Notes: generated by a model from the sequence alone, not told the origin. Numbered from the stretch's first letter, positions 26,061 to 34,238 are shown. The stretch is 64,000 bases of DNA from CAXMMR01 sp963692975 (GCA_963692975.2 CAXMMR010000038.1:1-64000), one strand, 5' to 3'. Program-made: numbers and translations.

Positions 26061-27842
26061 ATGCGCGATCGGACGACACTGCTCAGCCGCCTGCAGCATA
26101 CGCCGGAGGTCCCGGTTCTGATCATCGGCGGCGGGATCAACGGCGTCGGCATCCTGCGCGACCTTGCCGCCCAAGGCGTCTCGGCCGTGCTGGTCGAGCG
26201 CAGCGACATCTGCAGTGGCGCCAGCGCCGCGCCGTCGCGCCTGATCCATGGCGGCCTGCGTTACCTCGAGACGGGCGAGTTCGGGCTGGTGCGCGAGTCC
26301 GTCCACGAGCGCGAGCTGCTGCTGCGCCATGCGCCGCATCTGGTGCGGCCCATCCCGACCTGGGTGCCGCTGACCAGCTGGACCGCAGGCAGCCTCGCGG
26401 CGGTGGGCCGGGTGCTGCGCCTGGTCCGCAATCCGGGACGCAAGGGCGCCGTGCCGCTGAAGCTCGGCCTGACCCTCTATGACCGGTTCGCCCGCGCCAC
26501 CCGGCAGATGCCGCGCCACCGCTTCCTGAGCAGCGCCGCCGCCCGGCGCACGCTGCCGCTGCTGAACCAGGCCGTCCGGGTGGTCGCCGAGTACTACGAC
26601 GCCCGCGTGACCCATCCGGAGCGGCTGACCCTGGAGCTGGTCGCCGACGCCGAGGCGGACTGCCCCGGATGCGCCGCGCTGCCCTACGTCTCCGCCATCC
26701 GCTTGGAGCAGGCAGAGGTGGTGCTGCGCGACGAGGTTAGCGGCGCGACGCTGCGGGTCCGCCCGACGCTTATCGTCAACGCCGCCGGCGCCTGGGCCGA
26801 CCAGGTGGACGAGGGGCTGAGGCTGAACGAGCCGCTGATGGGCGGCACCAAGGGCTCGCATCTGGTGCTGCGCGCGCCCGCTCTGGCCGCGGAGCTCGAC
26901 CAGCGCATGCTGTATTTCGAAACCGCAGACAAGCGCATCTGCCTGGTCTACGCGCTCGACCCGGCGCATGTCCTGCTCGGCACCACCGACCTGCCCACGT
27001 CCGATCCGGACGACCGCACCTGCAGCCCGCAGGAGATCGACTACCTGTTCGGCGCCTTGTCGGCCGTGCTGCCTGGCCACGGACTGTCCGCCTCCGACAT
27101 CGTCTTCACCTATGCCGGAGTCCGCCCGCTGCCGCGCAACGACGCCGGCGTCGCCGGCGCGATCAGCCGCGACCACAAGCTGCATCGCTTCGCCGCCGCG
27201 CCCGGCCGCCCGATCCCGGTGCTGACCCTGGTCGGCGGCAAGTGGACAACCTACCGCGCCTGCTCGCGCGACGTCGCCGACGCGGTTCTGACCGAGCTGT
27301 CGCTGCCACGCCATGTCGACACCGCGGGACTGCCGATCGGCGGCGGCCGCGACTGGCCGGCCGGCGGCGCTGCCGACCTCGCGGCCGAGCTCGTCACGCA
27401 GGCCGATGTCACTCCGCAACGCGCCGGGATCCTCGTCCGCCGCTACGGCAGCGCGGCCGGCGCGGTGCTGCAGGGCGCCCGGCTATGGAGCGATGGGTCC
27501 GGGCGACGTGCGGGCGAGTGGCCGCGCAACGCGACCGGCGACGCGCCGCTCCACGCCGCGCCGGACTACACCAGCGGCGAGATCGCCTGGCTCGCCCAGC
27601 AGGAGCGAGTGACGCGGCTGGACGACATGGTGCTGCGCCGCACCCTGATGGCCTTCGAGGGCCTGGCCAGCCGAGCCTGCGTCGAGGAGGTTGGAGCGAT
27701 CGTCGCCGCCGCGCTCGACTGGACGGCGGAGCGGCAGGCGGAGGAGGTCGAGGCGACCTGCCGGCTGCTCGGCACGCGCCACGGCGTTGGCGGGATGAAG
27801 ACGATGGCGCACGCAAGCGAGAAGGAACACGCCATACCGTGA
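26061..27842 (+). CDS. FAD-dependent glycerol-3-phosphate-dehydrogenase-like (GlpD/EryB family) flavoprotein
   Basis: A 593-residue flavoprotein dehydrogenase. The FAD loop is IIGGGINGVGILRDLAAQG (20-38). SRLIHGGLRYLETGEFGLVR (about 59-78) and VRPLPRNDAG, GGKWTTYR are GlpD hallmarks, and a C-terminal helical domain (about 430-560) is present. The family oxidises glycerol 3-phosphate or, in EryB of erythritol catabolism, a tetritol phosphate, passing electrons to the quinone pool at the inner membrane. Next to a carbohydrate kinase and not to glpK or glpF, oxidation of a polyol phosphate made by that kinase is plausible. Its stop overlaps the GTG of the regulator gene (GTGA). Confidence 0.85.
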   Translation: MRDRTTLLSRLQHTPEVPVLIIGGGINGVGILRDLAAQGVSAVLVERSDICSGASAAPSRLIHGGLRYLETGEFGLVRESVHERELLLRHAPHLVRPIPTWVPLTSWTAGSLAAVGRVLRLVRNPGRKGAVPLKLGLTLYDRFARATRQMPRHRFLSSAAARRTLPLLNQAVRVVAEYYDARVTHPERLTLELVADAEADCPGCAALPYVSAIRLEQAEVVLRDEVSGATLRVRPTLIVNAAGAWADQVDEGLRLNEPLMGGTKGSHLVLRAPALAAELDQRMLYFETADKRICLVYALDPAHVLLGTTDLPTSDPDDRTCSPQEIDYLFGALSAVLPGHGLSASDIVFTYAGVRPLPRNDAGVAGAISRDHKLHRFAAAPGRPIPVLTLVGGKWTTYRACSRDVADAVLTELSLPRHVDTAGLPIGGGRDWPAGGAADLAAELVTQADVTPQRAGILVRRYGSAAGAVLQGARLWSDGSGRRAGEWPRNATGDAPLHAAPDYTSGEIAWLAQQERVTRLDDMVLRRTLMAFEGLASRACVEEVGAIVAAALDWTAERQAEEVEATCRLLGTRHGVGGMKTMAHASEKEHAIP

Positions 27843-28588
27843 GCACGCCGCGCGCATCGCTGCCCGCGGGTGTCGAGCGCCAGCCATTATGGCTTCAGGT
27901 AAAGAACAGCGTCCTGGCGATGATCCGCGACGACGCGCTGCCACAGCACGCCAGGCTGCCATCCGAGAGCCAGATGTGCGAGCAGTTCGGCGTGTCGCGC
28001 ATCGTCGTGCGCGAGGCGATGGCGCAGCTGGTCGCCGCCCGCGTCATCTATCGGCTGCAGGGCAAAGGCGCCTTCGTCGCCCGCCAGGAAGAAGCGCAGA
28101 GCTTCGTCGGCGCCAGCCGTGGCTTCAGCGGCGAGCTGCTGGACCAGAATCACGCCGTCACCCGCAGGATCATCCGCCAGTATGTCGGCCTGCCGAGCGC
28201 CCGCGCCCGCGCCCTGCTCCAGCTCGGCGACGAGGACCAGGTCGTCTGCCTTGACCGCGTGCTCATGGTCGACGGCACGCCGCGCATCATGGTGCAGACG
28301 ATGCTGCCGGCCGTCCTGGTTCCGGGCCTCGACCGTATCCCGATGGAGGGCAAGTCGCTGCACTCGACGCTGCAGCGGCAATACGGCATCACCCTCGTCA
28401 AGGCGCAGCGCTGGCTCGACGCCGTCGTCGCCAATTTCGACATGGCCGACCTGCTCGGGATCGCACCTGGCGCGCCGCTGCTGGAGATCGAGTCCTGCGC
28501 TGCAACGCCGGGCGACCGTCCGACCGAGTACTACCTGGCCCATTACCGAACCGACCAGGCCAGGCTCACGTTGAGCATCGGTGAGTGA
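27839..28588 (+). CDS. GntR-family transcriptional regulator (HutC/UTRA type)
   Basis: A 249-residue regulator. The N-terminal winged helix includes LPSESQMCEQFGVSRIVVRE (about 40-59) and ends RLQGKGAFVAR. The rest (about 85-245) is a UTRA ligand-binding domain with DRVLMVDGTPRIMVQTMLP and LLEIESCAATPGDRPTEYYL. Such regulators usually release DNA upon binding a sugar phosphate or other pathway intermediate. The GTG at 27839 overlaps the preceding stop codon, giving translational coupling with the dehydrogenase. It probably controls the divergent promoter between 25826 and 26060. Repeat element B3 follows. Confidence 0.9.
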   Translation: MSTPRASLPAGVERQPLWLQVKNSVLAMIRDDALPQHARLPSESQMCEQFGVSRIVVREAMAQLVAARVIYRLQGKGAFVARQEEAQSFVGASRGFSGELLDQNHAVTRRIIRQYVGLPSARARALLQLGDEDQVVCLDRVLMVDGTPRIMVQTMLPAVLVPGLDRIPMEGKSLHSTLQRQYGITLVKAQRWLDAVVANFDMADLLGIAPGAPLLEIESCAATPGDRPTEYYLAHYRTDQARLTLSIGE

Positions 28589-28600
28589 AAGGAAGCGAAG

Positions 28601-28687
28601 GCGTTCTTTGTAAAAGGAAGAAGCAAAAACTTTCGCCGATAAGGCCCGAGGCAAAAGTTTTCGGTCCTTTTTTCAAAAAAGTACCGC
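28601..28687. repeat. Repeat family B, copy 2 (A/T double-hairpin element)
   Basis: GTTCTTTGTAAAAGGAAGAAG...CAAAAACTTTCGCC, then GGCAAAAGTTTTCGGTCC and TTTTTTCAAAAAAGTACC. It is more eroded than the copies at 44.2 and 60.2 kb. It could terminate the dehydrogenase-regulator transcript. Confidence 0.75.
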
Positions 28688-28731
28688 TTGCCTTCCTTCG
28701 CGACGGCCGCATCAAAGCACGGAGTCAGAGC

Positions 28732-29601
28732 ATGACCGACATCAGCAAGGCCGGCACATTCTCGCTCGGCGACCGCGTCGTGAACCGCCTCGGCTACGGC
28801 GCGATGCAGCTCGCCGGCAAGGGCGTGTTCGGCCCGCCGAAGGACCATGACGGGGCCGTCGCGGTGCTGCGCGAGGCGGTGGCGTCCGGCGTCAACCACA
28901 TCGACACCAGCGACTTCTACGGCCCCCACATCACCAACGAGCTTATCCGCGAGGCGCTGCACCCTTACCCGGACGACCTGGTGATCGTCACCAAGATCGG
29001 CGCCAGGCGCGGCGAGGATGCCTCCTGGAACCCCGCCTTCTCGGCCGAGGCGCTGACCAGCGCCGTGCACGACAACCTCCGCCATCTCGGCGTCGAGGCG
29101 CTCGACGTGGTCAACCTGCGCCTGATGTTCAGCCGACACGGCCCCGCCGAGGGCTCGCTCGAGGCGCCGCTCACCGTGCTCGCCGGGCTGCAGCGCCAAG
29201 GCCTTGTCCGTCACATCGGGCTGAGCAACGCGACGCCGACGCAGGTCGCCGAGGGTCGCGAGATCGCCGACATCGTCTGCGTGCAGAACCAGTACAACCT
29301 AGCGCATCGCGAGGACGAGCCCGTGATCGACGAGCTCGCGGCGAGCGGCAGCGCCTACGTGCCGTTCTTCCCGCTCGGCGGCTTTACGCCGTTGCAATCG
29401 ACGGTGCTGTCCGACGTCGCGGCCGAGCTCGGCGCCACGCCGATGCAGGTGGCGCTGGCCTGGCTGCTCCAGCGCGCGCCCAACGTCCTGCTGATCCCCG
29501 GCACCTCGTCGGTCGGACACCTGCGCGAGAACCTGGCCGCGGCGAGCCTGACGCTGCCGAGCGAGGCCGTGACGAAGCTCGATCAGATCGCGGCGGCCTA
29601 A
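28732..29601 (+). CDS. Aldo/keto reductase family oxidoreductase
   Basis: A 289-residue NAD(P)H-dependent (alpha/beta)8 barrel. HIDTSDFYGPHITNELIREA (about 60-79) holds the catalytic Asp and Tyr, VTKIG the catalytic Lys, and LIPGTSSVGHLRENLAAASL the cofactor phosphate-binding loop near the C-terminus. It belongs to the AKR12/13-like bacterial group that reduces sugar-derived or small aldehydes. It follows the GntR gene after a repeat element, so it may be a separate transcript of the same carbohydrate locus. Its physiological substrate is not evident. Confidence 0.88.
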   Translation: MTDISKAGTFSLGDRVVNRLGYGAMQLAGKGVFGPPKDHDGAVAVLREAVASGVNHIDTSDFYGPHITNELIREALHPYPDDLVIVTKIGARRGEDASWNPAFSAEALTSAVHDNLRHLGVEALDVVNLRLMFSRHGPAEGSLEAPLTVLAGLQRQGLVRHIGLSNATPTQVAEGREIADIVCVQNQYNLAHREDEPVIDELAASGSAYVPFFPLGGFTPLQSTVLSDVAAELGATPMQVALAWLLQRAPNVLLIPGTSSVGHLRENLAAASLTLPSEAVTKLDQIAAA

Positions 29602-29607
29602 AACTTA

Positions 29608-29661
29608 GGAAGGCCAGGGCTCTGCCCTGGACCCGCTGGGGCCTGAAGGCCCCAGACCCCC
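29608..29661. repeat. Repeat family A, unit 7 (type I)
   Basis: GGCCAGGGCTCTGCCCTGGACC and CTGGGGCCTGAAGGCCCCAG start six bases after the aldo/keto reductase stop codon. Confidence 0.88.
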
Positions 29662-29730
29662 TTCCATGAGGGCCGTGACGGACGCCGTCTTGCCAGTCGC
29701 ACAGCGCGAGCCCGTTGCGCTTGGATGACG

Positions 29731-29788
29731 ATGGGATTTTGAAGGCGTCGCCTTTAATGGGGTCTAGGGGGCAAAGCCCCTGGCCTTT
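29731..29788. repeat. Repeat family A, unit 8 (type II)
   Basis: GGGATTTTGAAGGCGTCGCC, TTTAATGGGGTCTAGGGGG and CAAAGCCCCTGGCC lie 17 bases before the next start codon. The unit thus forms most of the 5' flank of the hydroxyacid dehydrogenase gene. Confidence 0.88.
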
Positions 29789-29805
29789 CTCCGCGAGGCT
29801 CGCCC

Positions 29806-30744
29806 ATGCGCCCGACAGTGCTGCAGCTTTGCGACCTCATCCCTCCGGTGCAGGCCAGGCTGGACGCGGGCTACGAGGTGCTGCGCTGGCCGGCGCGCGA
29901 GCCAGCGCGCGAGGCGTTGCTGGCAAGCGAGGCGGGCCGCATCGAGGCGGTGCTGACGGCCGGCAACCTGGGCATCGACACGGCTCTGGCGCGGCGGCTG
30001 CCGTGGCTGCGCATCGTGGCGATCCACGGCGTCGGCTACGACCAGGTCGATCTGCCGGCGATGGCCGAGCTGGGCGTGATCGTCACCAACACGCCCGACG
30101 TGCTGACCGACGACGTCGCCGACCTGGCGATCGCCCTGATGCTGAACGTGTTCCGCCGCCTGCCGGCCGCCGAGGCGCATGTCCGGGCCGGCGCCTGGCC
30201 CGCCGGCACCATGCCGCCCGCGCGCCGCGCCTCGGGGCTGCGCTACGGCATCGTCGGGCTTGGGCGGATCGGCGGAGCGATCGCCGAGCGGCTGCGCGGC
30301 TTCGGCGGCAGCATCGCCTACACGGGAGCGCGTCGAAAGCCGGTCGACCACGTCTTCCATGCCGAGCTGCTGACCCTGGCCGGCGCCTCCGACGTGCTGT
30401 TCGTCGCCGCCGCCGCCTCAAGCGCTACTGCGGGCATGATCGATTGCGCCGTGCTCGACGCGCTCGGGGCAGAGGGCGTGCTGGTCAACATCGCGCGCGG
30501 CGCCCTGATCGACGAGCCGGCGATGGTGGCCGCCCTGGTCGAGGGCCGGCTCGGCGGCGCCGGGCTGGACGTGTTCGCGCACGAGCCGGTCGTGCCGCCG
30601 GCGCTGCTGCAGCTGCCCAACGTGGCGCTGACGCCGCATGTCGGCAGCGCCACGCTGCAGACCCGCCTTGCGATGGGCGAGCTGGTGCTGCGCAACCTCG
30701 ACGCGTTCTTCGCCGGCCGTGAGCTGCCGACCCAGGTCGGCTGA
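29806..30744 (+). CDS. D-isomer-specific 2-hydroxyacid dehydrogenase
   Basis: A 312-residue NAD(P)-dependent dehydrogenase of the glyoxylate/hydroxypyruvate reductase type. The dinucleotide loop is YGIVGLGRIGGAIAERL (from about 147). The catalytic residues are R231 (NIARGALID), E260 (DVFAHEP) and H278 (LTPHVGSAT). It interconverts a 2-keto acid and a D-2-hydroxy acid. In this locus it could reduce hydroxypyruvate, glyoxylate or a sugar-acid-derived keto acid. The following remnant gene begins about 50 bases downstream. Confidence 0.9.
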   Translation: MRPTVLQLCDLIPPVQARLDAGYEVLRWPAREPAREALLASEAGRIEAVLTAGNLGIDTALARRLPWLRIVAIHGVGYDQVDLPAMAELGVIVTNTPDVLTDDVADLAIALMLNVFRRLPAAEAHVRAGAWPAGTMPPARRASGLRYGIVGLGRIGGAIAERLRGFGGSIAYTGARRKPVDHVFHAELLTLAGASDVLFVAAAASSATAGMIDCAVLDALGAEGVLVNIARGALIDEPAMVAALVEGRLGGAGLDVFAHEPVVPPALLQLPNVALTPHVGSATLQTRLAMGELVLRNLDAFFAGRELPTQVG

Positions 30745-30797
30745 AGCGACGCTGCACCATGGCGGCGCCTGGCGCGTTGCGCAGGCAGGAGGCCGGC

Positions 30798-31223
30798 ATG
30801 ACCGTGAACCGACGCTATCACCGTGACGCCTGGCCGATCGCGGCGGCCATGATCCAGTATCCGAACGTGCGGGCGGACGGCAGCAGCGTGCAGGACCAGC
30901 CGGCCGAAGCCTGGGCGGCGACGCTGGCCGACGTGACCGAGGCCGGCTGCGCCGAGGCGATGCCGCGTGGCGCGGTGTTCGTCTCCTCGGCGACGATGTC
31001 GCCGCAGCAGGCGCGTGCGGTCGACATCCTGGTCAAGGGCATGGGCATCGTCATCGACATGGCACGCGACCTGCGCTTCCCGGTGCCGGTCGCCGGCAGC
31101 GTGCTGCAGATGTACTTGATGAGCAGCGCCGCCGGGCTCGGCCGGCGGGACGACAGCACGGTGGCGCGGCTCTACGCCCAGGTCGCTGGCGTGGCGCTGC
31201 CGGGCATGGACGGCGCGTCGTGA
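30798..31223 (+). pseudogene. Chimeric remnant: sugar-phosphate isomerase N-terminus joined to LtnD-like C-terminus
   Basis: An open frame of 141 residues with a good ribosome-binding site (AGGAGG). Residues 1-45 (YHRDAWPIAAAMIQYPNVRA, DQPAEAWAATLADVTEAG) look like the start of a TIM-barrel sugar phosphate isomerase/epimerase. Residues from about 50 on (FVSSATMSPQQA, VKGMGIVIDMARDLRFPVPV, LMSSAAGLGRRDDSTVARLY) look like the last third of a 3-hydroxyisobutyrate/L-threonate dehydrogenase (LtnD). No complete domain remains. A deletion between two neighbouring genes that preserved the reading frame would explain it. Its stop overlaps the ribokinase start (GTGA), so it may still be translated to couple that gene. 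The parent assignments rest on remembered family text. Confidence 0.6.
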
Positions 31224-32161
31224 CCAGGCCTCCAGTCTCGATCCTCTCCCTCGGCAGCGTGAACGTCGACGTCGTCGCCTACTGCCGGGTCCTGCCGCGT
31301 CCTGGCGAGACCATCCATGCCGACCGGTCCGCGATCGGCCTCGGCGGCAAGGGCGCCAACCAGGCGGCCAGCGCGGCGCGCATCGCCGGCCCGTCCGGCG
31401 CGACGGCGGCGCTGATCGGCCGGACCGGAGCCGACCTGTTCGGTGAGCTCGCGCGTCGCGAGCTCGCCGGCTTCGGCGTCGACCTCTCGGCGCTGCGCAG
31501 CGATGCGGACCATCCGACCGGGTTCGCCATGATCAGCGTCGACGCCGCCGGCGAGAACGCCATCACCGTCGCCGCCGGCGCCAACATGGCGCTTGACGAC
31601 ACCGACGTCCAAGCGCTCGCACGGTTGTTGCCGGACGCCCGGGTGCTGCTGCTGCAGCTCGAGACGCCGATCGAGGCCAGCCTGCAGGCCGCCCGTATCG
31701 CCCGCGCCGCCGGCGTCACCGTGATCCTCGACCCGGCGCCGGCGCCACAGAACGGCTTGCCCGACGACGCCTGGGCCTTGATCAACCTGATCACCCCGAA
31801 CGAGACCGAGACCGAGCACCTGGTCGGCATCCGCCCGGCCGACCCGGAGGCCGCCGCGGCGGCCGCGGACCGGCTGCAGGCCAGGGGCCTGACCCGCGCG
31901 ATCGTCAAGCTCGGCGCTCGCGGCGTCTACTGGCGTGACGGCCGCCGCGGCGGCTTCGTGCCGCCCTTCCAGGTCGAGGCGATCGACAGCGTCGCCGCCG
32001 GAGACTGCTTCAATGGCGGCCTCGCCGTGGCGCTCGCCCGCGGGGATCCGCTCGGCGAGGCGGTGCGCTTTGCGGCGGCCTGCGGCGCGCTGGCGACGAC
32101 GAAGCGAGGCGCCGCAGAGGCCGCGCCGACCTTTGACGAGGTGAGATCGCTGCTGGGCTAG
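31220..32161 (+). CDS. Ribokinase-like PfkB-family carbohydrate kinase
   Basis: A 313-residue ATP-dependent sugar kinase. GLGGKGANQA (40-49) is the first PfkB signature. The second, ending in the catalytic aspartate, reads DSVAAGDCFNGGLA with D262. That departs from the usual D-T-x-G-A-G-D by having AAGD, which is common in ribokinases. PETETEHL-like metal/phosphate segment TPNETETEHL is at about 193. The GTG at 31220 overlaps the preceding stop codon. Phosphorylation of ribose or another pentose or tetrose sugar is expected, and the true substrate is not fixed by sequence. It ends the plus-strand carbohydrate operon. Confidence 0.85.
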   Translation: MTRPPVSILSLGSVNVDVVAYCRVLPRPGETIHADRSAIGLGGKGANQAASAARIAGPSGATAALIGRTGADLFGELARRELAGFGVDLSALRSDADHPTGFAMISVDAAGENAITVAAGANMALDDTDVQALARLLPDARVLLLQLETPIEASLQAARIARAAGVTVILDPAPAPQNGLPDDAWALINLITPNETETEHLVGIRPADPEAAAAAADRLQARGLTRAIVKLGARGVYWRDGRRGGFVPPFQVEAIDSVAAGDCFNGGLAVALARGDPLGEAVRFAAACGALATTKRGAAEAAPTFDEVRSLLG

Positions 32162-32200
32162 AACGAAAGGCCGGGAATCTGCCCTGGATGGTGATCCCCT

Positions 32201-32447
32201 GAGGGGCGAAATACCGCAAGATTACGGGACGGTCATGATGAGTTGCCGTGCGGGGAAGCGCCCCACTCTTGGAAAACTTTGTTATATCTATCAATTACTT
32301 ATCGAAATCTTGCTCATAGGCAAGATTTCGATGCAAGCGCCGATAGGCCTCAGCCAGGAGACGCTAGCACGACGAGGCCGCCGTCCCATCAACGATGGGG
32401 TCTGGGGCCTCGGGCCCCAGTGGGTCCAGGGCAAAGCCCTGGCCTTG
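32201..32447 (+). repeat. Repeat family C, copy 2 (~247 bp)
   Basis: It begins GAGGGGCGAAATACCGCAAG, continues through an A/T-rich stretch (TTATATCTATCAATTACTTA) and a 32-bp dyad ATCGAAATCTTGC-TCATAG-GCAAGATTTCGAT (32301-32332). Next come GCTAGCACGACGAGGCC and CCGTCCCATC, and it closes with a type I A-unit. Segment order and spacing match copy 3 at 39.1 kb over its full length. Confidence 0.78.
32396..32447. repeat. Repeat family A, unit 9 (type I, inside family C copy 2)
   Basis: GGGGTCTGGGGCCTCGGGCC then CCAGTGGGTCCAGGGCAAAG and CCCTGGCC; it forms the right end of the longer repeat. Confidence 0.85.
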
Positions 32448-32527
32448 GCGTCCGGGACGTCCTGTCAAGGCGTCGAACCCGCCCCATCTGTAAGCCGCTA
32501 TCGGCCTGGATTGCGGGGCAAGCGCTG

Positions 32528-32938
32528 ATGGATTTCAGAGGTAAGCCGCCGGGCAGCGGCTCGGGCGAGATGTCGCGGCAAAGCAAGCTGCTCCGGCCGG
32601 CGATCGCGATGTCGGATCGGCAGGTCTCGGAGGCGCGACGGCTGCGTCGAGCCGGCGCGGAACCGGCCGCCATCGCCGAAATGCTCGCGATCGGGCTCGA
32701 CGAGGTCGAAAAGGCGCTGGTGCAAATGCGCTCGCCACGCCCGGAGACGACGCGCGGGACCCTGAACGTGACGCTGGCAGCGCACCGGATGATCATGAGC
32801 GAGCGGCACGGCGACGAGCCGTTATGGCAGACAGTCGACCGCCTGGTCGGCGAGCTGCTGCGATTGCGCGAAGCCGCGACGCCACGCCGACGGCGCGCTG
32901 CAGCCGAGCAAGGTGACCTGCTCGCGATGTTAACGTAG
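32528..32938 (+). CDS. Small unknown protein with a predicted helix-turn-helix
   Basis: I do not recognise this 136-residue basic protein. Residues 27-70 (MSDRQVSEARRLRRAGAEPA, AIAEMLAIGLDEVEKAL) read like a helix-turn-helix of the Hin/homeodomain-like kind found in small DNA-binding proteins. The remainder is a charged helix ending RRRRAAAEQGDLLAML. It stands alone between repeat elements, with no conserved partner visible. Residues 1-26 are Gly/Ser-rich, and the internal ATG at residue 16 or 28 could equally be the true start. Confidence 0.55.
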   Translation: MDFRGKPPGSGSGEMSRQSKLLRPAIAMSDRQVSEARRLRRAGAEPAAIAEMLAIGLDEVEKALVQMRSPRPETTRGTLNVTLAAHRMIMSERHGDEPLWQTVDRLVGELLRLREAATPRRRRAAAEQGDLLAMLT

Positions 32939-32953
32939 CGGGTGGTGAGAGAC

Positions 32954-33010
32954 GGAAGGCCAGGGGCTTTCCCTCCGTGGAGCCCATGAAGGCGGAGCCT
33001 TTAAGATCCC
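32954..33010. repeat. Repeat family A, unit 10 (type II, eroded)
   Basis: GGCCAGGGGCTTTCCCTCCG, AGCCCATGAAGGCGGAGCC and TTTAAGATCC; the first dyad is partly broken. Confidence 0.75.
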
Positions 33011-33046
33011 TTTATCATTCGTGCCCATAGGGGCGAGGTCGGTGTC

Positions 33047-33475
33047 ATGGGGCAAAAGGTTGATTGGCTTCGCCAAGCAGGGAAGAGCCCGTTTGGACAC
33101 CGACGGCTGGGGTCTGGGGCCTCACGGCCCCAGCGGGTCCAACTCAGAGCCCTGGCCTTGCTGCTGGCCCTCATGAGTGCCCCTGGCATTGCCGTGGCGG
33201 ACCCGACCTGGGTGTCCGGTGTCGGTGCGGAGAGCTGTGCGCATTGGACAGCCGACCAGCAGGCTGCGGTGAGCGAGTTCGCGCTCGGCTATTTTACCGG
33301 CGCCAACGCCATCCTGGCCGACCAGGGCAAGGGTGGGCTCACCGGGTCGGCGATCCAGTCTTCCGGCGTTCTGAAGATGGTCAGCCTGGAATGCCGGCAG
33401 CACCCGTCGGAGGCGATCGCGGTTGCTGTCGCGATGACCTACCACCAGCTTCGAGGCGCCGGATCGGCGCGCTAG
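33047..33475 (+). CDS. Small exported protein of unknown function
   Basis: A 142-residue protein with a signal peptide (RALALLLALMSAPGIAVA, cut before DPTW at about residue 53). The mature part of about 90 residues has two cysteines (ESCAHWTADQQ and SLECRQHPSEA) likely forming a disulfide, plus AVSEFALGYFTGANAILADQ. This resembles small periplasmic HdeA/Rap1a-like alpha-helical proteins, though I cannot place it in a family with confidence. The first ~34 residues and the start of the signal peptide are encoded by an embedded GC-rich repeat (unit A11), an unusually long n-region. A start inside the repeat is therefore possible. The ATG at 33047 has GAGG upstream. Confidence 0.6.
   Translation: MGQKVDWLRQAGKSPFGHRRLGSGASRPQRVQLRALALLLALMSAPGIAVADPTWVSGVGAESCAHWTADQQAAVSEFALGYFTGANAILADQGKGGLTGSAIQSSGVLKMVSLECRQHPSEAIAVAVAMTYHQLRGAGSAR
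33107..33160. repeat. Repeat family A, unit 11, lying within a coding region
   Basis: GGGGTCTGGGGCCTCACGGC and CCCAGCGGGTCCAACTCAGAG and CCCTGGCC. It is translated as GSGASRPQRVQLRALA at the front of the exported protein's signal sequence. The CTTCGCCAAGCAGGGAAGAG just before it is the inverted linker seen beside other A-units. Confidence 0.75.
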
Positions 33476-33476
33476 C

Positions 33477-34238
33477 TCATCGGCTTGCCGCGCCGACGGC
33501 GGCGAAAATCCGGTTCCAGGTCGGCGAGATGACCACCTCGTTCAGGCACACATGCGCCGGCAGCGTGGCGACGTAGCGGATGAGGCCGCCGAGATCGGCG
33601 GGCTGCAGCATGCGCGAGCGGTCCTCGGCCGAGACCGGGACCGGCCGGCGATCCAGGATCGGGGTTGCGACCTCGGCCGGGCAGATCGCGCAGGAGCGGA
33701 TGCCGTTCACGCACTCCTCGGCGTTCAGCAGGTGGCTCATGGCGACTACGCCGTGCTTGGCGGCCGAGTAGGCGGCGCCGGAGACGGTGCCGAGGTGGCG
33801 TCCGGCCCAGCTCGAGGTGTGGATCAGCACGCCGTCGTGCTGGGCGCGCATCGTCGGCAGCACCGCCGCGACGCAGTAGAACGCGGCGTTGAGGTTGGTG
33901 GCGATGACCTCGTCGGCGCCTTCGGCGGTGAGCTCGGCGAAGGAGCGCGCGCGGACGTTCATGCCGGCGTTGTTGACCAGGATGTCGATGCGCCCGAGCG
34001 AGCCGGCGATCCAGTTCGCCACGGCCTGCATCTCCGCGGCGCGGGTGACGTCGCCCGGCTTGATGTGGACGATGCCGCCGGCGGCGCGGATCTGCGCCGC
34101 GACGGTCTCGAGCGCCTCGGCGCGCCGGGCGGTCAGCACGACGGTCGCGCCGTCCTCGGCGAGCGCCAGCGCCGCGGCCTCGCCGATGCCGCTGCTCGCG
34201 CCCGTGATCCATGCCACCTTGTCGGCCAGCCCTGCCAT
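33477..34238 (-). CDS. Short-chain dehydrogenase/reductase (SDR)
   Basis: A 253-residue classical SDR. The cofactor loop is TGASSGIG (12-19), then NNAG (89-92), catalytic S142/S143 and Y157-xxx-K161 in GAAYSAAKHG. ARR at 37-39 after the second strand suggests NADP(H). Its role is open; several such enzymes act on small alcohols, sugars or fatty acyl intermediates. It lies downstream of livM on the same strand, with repeat unit A12 in the 122-base gap, and converges with the small exported-protein gene, whose stop is two bases away. Confidence 0.9.
   Translation of the reverse strand: MAGLADKVAWITGASSGIGEAAALALAEDGATVVLTARRAEALETVAAQIRAAGGIVHIKPGDVTRAAEMQAVANWIAGSLGRIDILVNNAGMNVRARSFAELTAEGADEVIATNLNAAFYCVAAVLPTMRAQHDGVLIHTSSWAGRHLGTVSGAAYSAAKHGVVAMSHLLNAEECVNGIRSCAICPAEVATPILDRRPVPVSAEDRSRMLQPADLGGLIRYVATLPAHVCLNEVVISPTWNRIFAAVGAASR

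Larger units (their letters stand above)
32162..32527. other. Intergenic region filled by repeat elements
   Basis: No gene is visible in these 366 bases. A partial type I A-unit (GGCCGGGAATCTGCCCTGG, from 32169) follows the ribokinase stop, then comes family C copy 2 including A-unit 9. The last 80 bases, before the small unknown gene, show no recognisable motif. Confidence 0.7.
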
